A DNA stretch of 64,000 bases from Streptomyces sp. NBC_01446. Its GTDB lineage: Bacteria > Actinomycetota > Actinomycetes > Streptomycetales > Streptomycetaceae. The translations under genes and the position numbers were made by a program. Where the stretch lies: positions 1,240,001 to 1,304,000 of the forward strand of contig NZ_JAPEPO010000001.1 in the NCBI RefSeq assembly GCF_026340095.1, given 5' to 3'. The notes beneath the pieces are model-generated. The model saw nothing but the letters and a program-made list of their open reading frames with translations. It ran no database searches and was not told the origin of the DNA. Below are positions 61,194 through 64,000 of this stretch, one piece after another (the stretch's first letter is position 1; the number at the start of each line of letters is the position of its first letter).

Positions 61194-62273
61194 GTGATCG
61201 AGGACAACATCGTCGTCGAGGGTGTGGCCCACAACTACAACTTCCGGCCCAAGAACTGCGTCCACCCGCCCGTCGGGCAGGCCATCGCCGAGCACATGTA
61301 CGGCCTGCACAAGCGTGTGAGCGGCCCCGAGTACAGCCTGGAGCGCTCCACCTACCTGCAGGGCGCCGGCGCGGAGCTCATCGGCCGATCGCTCCTCGCC
61401 GAGTCCCAGACCGACGTGATCGTCTACCACGAGACCCCCATCTACGGGCACTTCAAGGACGGCGGCTCGGCGCTGAGCATCGGCCTGGAGATGCGCGAGA
61501 AGTGGCCGGAGCGCGTCCTGATCTATGGCGCGGTCTCCCCGCTGCGCCCCGGCGCCCTGGACCGCGTGGACGAGCTGGTGGACGAGCACAGGGTCAATGC
61601 CCTCAAGCTCTACCCGATCGATGTCGTCGAGGGCCGCACGACCGCTCTCGACATGGGCGACCCCGAGGTCTGCTTCCCGCTGTTCGAGAAGGCCCGCGAG
61701 CGCGGCATCAAGGTCATCGGCATCCACAAGGCCCTGCCGGTCGGCCCCGGCCCGACCTCCGCGCTCGGCATGGCCGACGTCGAGGCCGCCGCCCTCGCCT
61801 TCCCCGACCTGACCTTCGAAGTCGTCCACGGCGGCATGGCCTTCGTCGAGGAGACGGCCCTCCAGCTGGAGTCGTTCCGCAACATCTGGGTGAATCTGGA
61901 GGCCACGTCGTTCATGGCGGTGTACGCGCCCCGCCGCTTCGCCCAGGCCATGGGCGCCTTCGTCCAGGCCGGCGGTGCGGACCGGATCATCTGGGCCACC
62001 GGCTGCGACGCCGTCCACCCCCGCCCGGTGCTGGAGGCGTTCTGGAACTTCGAGATGCCCCGCGACCTCATCGAGGAGTACGGGCTGCCGGAGCTGACCA
62101 AGGAGATGAAGGCGAACATCCTCGGCCGCAACTTCCTGCGCATGCACGGCATCGACGAGCAGGACCTGCGCAAGCGCATCACTGGCGACGAGTTCGACAC
62201 CACCGAGCTCAAGCAGCCGTGGGGCGGCCGCATCGAGCCTGCCCAGGACGACGCCCTGGCCGGTGCCCGATGA
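61194..62273 (+). CDS. amidohydrolase-family (TIM-barrel) metal enzyme
   Basis: A 359-residue protein of the amidohydrolase 2 (ACMSD-like) family. Visible features: VVEGVAHNYNFRPKN at the N terminus (AHN in place of the usual DxH), KVIGIHKALPVGP and LTFEVVHGGMAFVEETALQLESFRNIWVNLEATS (metal-ligand histidines), and IIWATGCDAVHPRPVLEAFW at the last metal site. ACMSD-like enzymes decarboxylate or hydrolyse ring-cleavage products. The GTG at 61194 has AAGGAG eight bases upstream. The divergent first histidine pair makes the exact metal site uncertain. It overlaps the next gene by four bases. Confidence 0.82.
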   Translation: MIEDNIVVEGVAHNYNFRPKNCVHPPVGQAIAEHMYGLHKRVSGPEYSLERSTYLQGAGAELIGRSLLAESQTDVIVYHETPIYGHFKDGGSALSIGLEMREKWPERVLIYGAVSPLRPGALDRVDELVDEHRVNALKLYPIDVVEGRTTALDMGDPEVCFPLFEKARERGIKVIGIHKALPVGPGPTSALGMADVEAAALAFPDLTFEVVHGGMAFVEETALQLESFRNIWVNLEATSFMAVYAPRRFAQAMGAFVQAGGADRIIWATGCDAVHPRPVLEAFWNFEMPRDLIEEYGLPELTKEMKANILGRNFLRMHGIDEQDLRKRITGDEFDTTELKQPWGGRIEPAQDDALAGAR

Positions 62274-62671
62274 CGACACTCACCGAATCCGACGTGCGCG
62301 CCACGCTCAACGAGATCGTCGACCCGTGCAGCATCACCGCCGGAGTGCCCGCCGGCCTCGTCGACATGGGCCTCGTCGGTGACATCCGTATCGACGACGC
62401 TCCGAACGGCTGCCATCGCATCGCGGTCACCGTCGGCGTCACCGAACCCAGCTGCGTCCTGATCGGCTCCTTCGCCAACGAGGCCCACGCCCGCCTCTCG
62501 GCGCTGCCCGGCGTAACCGCGGTCGAGGTGGCCTTGAGCGAGGAGGTCGACTGGAGCGAGGACAAGATGGCACCGGAGTACCGGCAGCGGCTGACCGAGC
62601 ACCGCGCCCAAGCCCGCCGCACCCTGCCCCTCCTCGCCGCCATCGCAACGGGACGTGCCGGTGAACAGTGA
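62270..62671 (+). CDS. MIP18/PaaD-like (DUF59) protein
   Basis: A 133-residue protein of the MIP18 family (DUF59): LTESDVRATLNEIVDPCSITAGVPAGLVDMGLVGDIRIDD, then VTVGVTEPSCVLIGSFANEAHARLSALPGVTAVEVALSEEVDWSEDKM. The conserved cysteine lies in TEPSC. Relatives such as PaaD and SufT help load iron-sulfur clusters onto monooxygenases. Next to a Rieske oxygenase cluster, maturation of its [2Fe-2S] or iron centre is an attractive inferred role. The ATG at 62270 overlaps the amidohydrolase stop. Confidence 0.82.
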   Translation: MTTLTESDVRATLNEIVDPCSITAGVPAGLVDMGLVGDIRIDDAPNGCHRIAVTVGVTEPSCVLIGSFANEAHARLSALPGVTAVEVALSEEVDWSEDKMAPEYRQRLTEHRAQARRTLPLLAAIATGRAGEQ

Positions 62672-63680
62672 GACCTCGCCGCCGCAGACCTCCGGGCTCA
62701 CCGAGGTGCTGGCGAACAACTCCGCCGTCATGGGCCGCTTCATGGAGGGACTCAGCAAGGCACCACTCCCTCCCGAGCGGATCGACCCGCCTGCCGTACG
62801 GGTGGTGCGCGACATCGTGTTCAGCACGCCGACCGGCACGGGGGGCCCTACGGAACTGCGGATGGACCTGTATCTACCACGGTCGGCGCCGGCCCCCGCG
62901 CCGGTGATCGTGTGGCTTCCGGGTGGTGGCTGGCGGGGGCAACGCCGGGGCTATGGGCCTCGGTTGCCCCGGCTCTTCGCCGAGCGGGGCTACGCCATGG
63001 TCGATGTTGACTACCGCTCGTCCGACGTCGACCGCTGGCCCGCGCAGATCGACGACGTCCTCGCCGCGCTCCACCACCTGCACGGCCTCGCCGATGTCTA
63101 CGACCTGGACACCGGGGCGCTCGGCCTGTGGGGCAGCTCCGCCGGCGCGCACCTGGCGCTGCTCGCCGCCTTCGCGACCGACGGCGCGGGAGCGCGCACC
63201 GTGCCCGGCGTACGCGCTGTGGTGGCGGGATACCCCCCGACGGATCTCTTGCGCCTGAACGAAGACGCACTGCCCGGCGGAGTACAGGGGGTGGACCTGT
63301 CCGATCCCGCCTGGGGGCTCCTGGGAGGAAACCCTTGGGCGCGGTCCGCAGAAGCCGTCCAGGCCAGCCCGGTCCGTCAGGTCCACCCGCAGGTACCTCC
63401 CGTGCTCCTGCTGCACGGCGACCGCGACCTGCTCATCGGGCCGGCGCAGAGCCGCCGCCTGCATGACGCGCTACTGACCGCGGGCGCCGAGTCCCACCTG
63501 CTCATGGTCCGCGGTGCCGACCACAGCTTCCTCAACTCGGCCGACTGGGAGCGCCGCCCCATGACAGCGACCGTTCACTCCTCCCACGCTCCGGGCCTCA
63601 AGCATTCCGTGCCGCTGACACCGGCCCTCATCGAGCGCTTCTTCGACCGGCACCTGCGAACGGACCCATGGAATGCCTGA
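62655..63680 (+). CDS. alpha/beta hydrolase (BD-FAE/HSL-like esterase)
   Basis: A 341-residue alpha/beta hydrolase. The oxyanion-hole motif is VIVWLPGGGWRGQRRG, the nucleophile serine is in LGLWGSSAGAHLALLAAF, the acid in VLLLHGDRDLLIGPAQS, and the histidine in RGADHSFLN. The order matches the BD-FAE/hormone-sensitive-lipase-like esterases. It starts at GTG 62655, inside the end of the DUF59 gene (GTG 62661 is an alternative). It may hydrolyse an ester or lactone made by the oxidative enzymes of the operon. Confidence 0.86.
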   Translation: MPVNSETSPPQTSGLTEVLANNSAVMGRFMEGLSKAPLPPERIDPPAVRVVRDIVFSTPTGTGGPTELRMDLYLPRSAPAPAPVIVWLPGGGWRGQRRGYGPRLPRLFAERGYAMVDVDYRSSDVDRWPAQIDDVLAALHHLHGLADVYDLDTGALGLWGSSAGAHLALLAAFATDGAGARTVPGVRAVVAGYPPTDLLRLNEDALPGGVQGVDLSDPAWGLLGGNPWARSAEAVQASPVRQVHPQVPPVLLLHGDRDLLIGPAQSRRLHDALLTAGAESHLLMVRGADHSFLNSADWERRPMTATVHSSHAPGLKHSVPLTPALIERFFDRHLRTDPWNA

Positions 63681-64000
63681 ACTCCCCCTGCGCCCCGAAG
63701 CCGCGGCGCTCACTGCGTCCCGGCTCGCCCTGGCCGCGGTGTTCGTCTCCGGCGGCCGCCAGGTATGGCAGCACCCGGACGGTCCTTCCCAGGCAGCCGG
63801 ACCGTTTCTCGAACGGTGCCGGCGCGTGGTGCCGCTCCTCGACCGGCTGACCGACGTCCAGTTGGTGCGCGCCAACGCGGCCGTCCACGTCGCAGCCGGC
63901 ATAGGCCTGGCGGCAGGCCGCGCACCCGCCATCTGTGCGACGGCTCTTGCCGGCTCGCTTCTGCCCACCACGTGGGCGGCGTTCCCGTACTGGAGTGAGC
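63673..64000 (+). CDS. DoxX-like membrane protein, 5' part
   Basis: ATG at 63673 lies inside the end of the hydrolase gene and the frame runs off the window. The first 109 residues read MPELPLRPEAAALTASRLALAAVFVSGGRQVWQHPDGPSQAAGPFLERC, then LVRANAAVHVAAGIGLAAGRAPAICATALAGSLLPTTWAAFPYWSE. The pattern (Arg before the first helix, a GG turn, polar segment, second amphipathic helix) is that of DoxX/DoxD-like quinone-associated membrane proteins. The C-terminal helices are outside the window. Confidence 0.65.
   Translation, partial: MPELPLRPEAAALTASRLALAAVFVSGGRQVWQHPDGPSQAAGPFLERCRRVVPLLDRLTDVQLVRANAAVHVAAGIGLAAGRAPAICATALAGSLLPTTWAAFPYWSE

Noticed and set aside
1..64000. CRISPR arrays, rRNA, tRNA and attachment sites
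   Set aside because: No regularly spaced repeats, rRNA segments or foldable tRNA genes were seen by eye; a covariance-model scan would be decisive.

Overview
The window is high-GC actinobacterial DNA, almost certainly a Streptomyces chromosome. It has strong third-position G/C bias, many GTG/TTG starts, TGATG/ATGA gene overlaps, a PcaV-type regulator beside a pcaIJFHGBL operon, DUF2510 proteins and SCO6880-type conjugation genes. No rRNA, tRNA or CRISPR array was seen.

Layout. 0-4 kb: the 3' end of a DUF1080 protein, a divergent NHEJ pair (LigD-type polymerase and ATP-dependent DNA ligase) and a DUF3048 lipoprotein. 4-11.3 kb: divergent pcaV and a complete beta-ketoadipate operon (pcaI-J-F-H-G-B-L) that converts protocatechuate to acetyl-CoA and succinyl-CoA. 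11.3-29.6 kb: ordinary chromosome with a STAND ATPase, a DUF2510 membrane protein, two TetR repressors with clear palindromic operators (one beside a PAP2 enzyme and EamA exporter, one beside a DHA2-type MFS pump), a DUF2510/scramblase-like protein, a secreted phospholipase C, a GH4-GH38 glycosidase pair and a secreted protein.

29.8-47.3 kb: a mosaic accessory island that begins inside an MFS gene and ends in the 5' end of a TetR gene. It holds an OLD-like ATPase fragment, an IS110 remnant, and a lower-GC two-gene operon (Ser/Thr kinase-SF1 helicase plus phospholipase-D-like protein) with the architecture of type I Mokosh anti-phage defence. It then has a decayed IS1380 element and an intact IS1380 element that itself carries an intact ISAs1 element. 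Both of those insertions have target duplications, and the IS1380 splits a small ORF near its 3' end. The island ends with a truncated conjugation module: NlpC/P60 wall hydrolase, DUF6112-like protein, membrane proteins and a SCO6880-type protein.

47.3-55.9 kb: a sugar-utilisation segment in visible decay. It has a TetR gene, a frameshifted GH1 beta-glucosidase, an intact GPH-type sugar transporter, a frameshifted GH78 rhamnosidase fused to a broken SDR gene, and an IclR/TetR chimeric ORF. 55.9-64 kb: two divergent, apparently intact catabolic operons. The left one encodes an NTF2-like protein, a PDR/VanB-type reductase and a Rieske oxygenase. The right one encodes a GMC oxidoreductase, HbpS/GlcG-like protein, amidohydrolase, MIP18-like protein, alpha/beta hydrolase and DoxX-like protein. 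Together they look like an uncharacterised ring-hydroxylation and degradation pathway.
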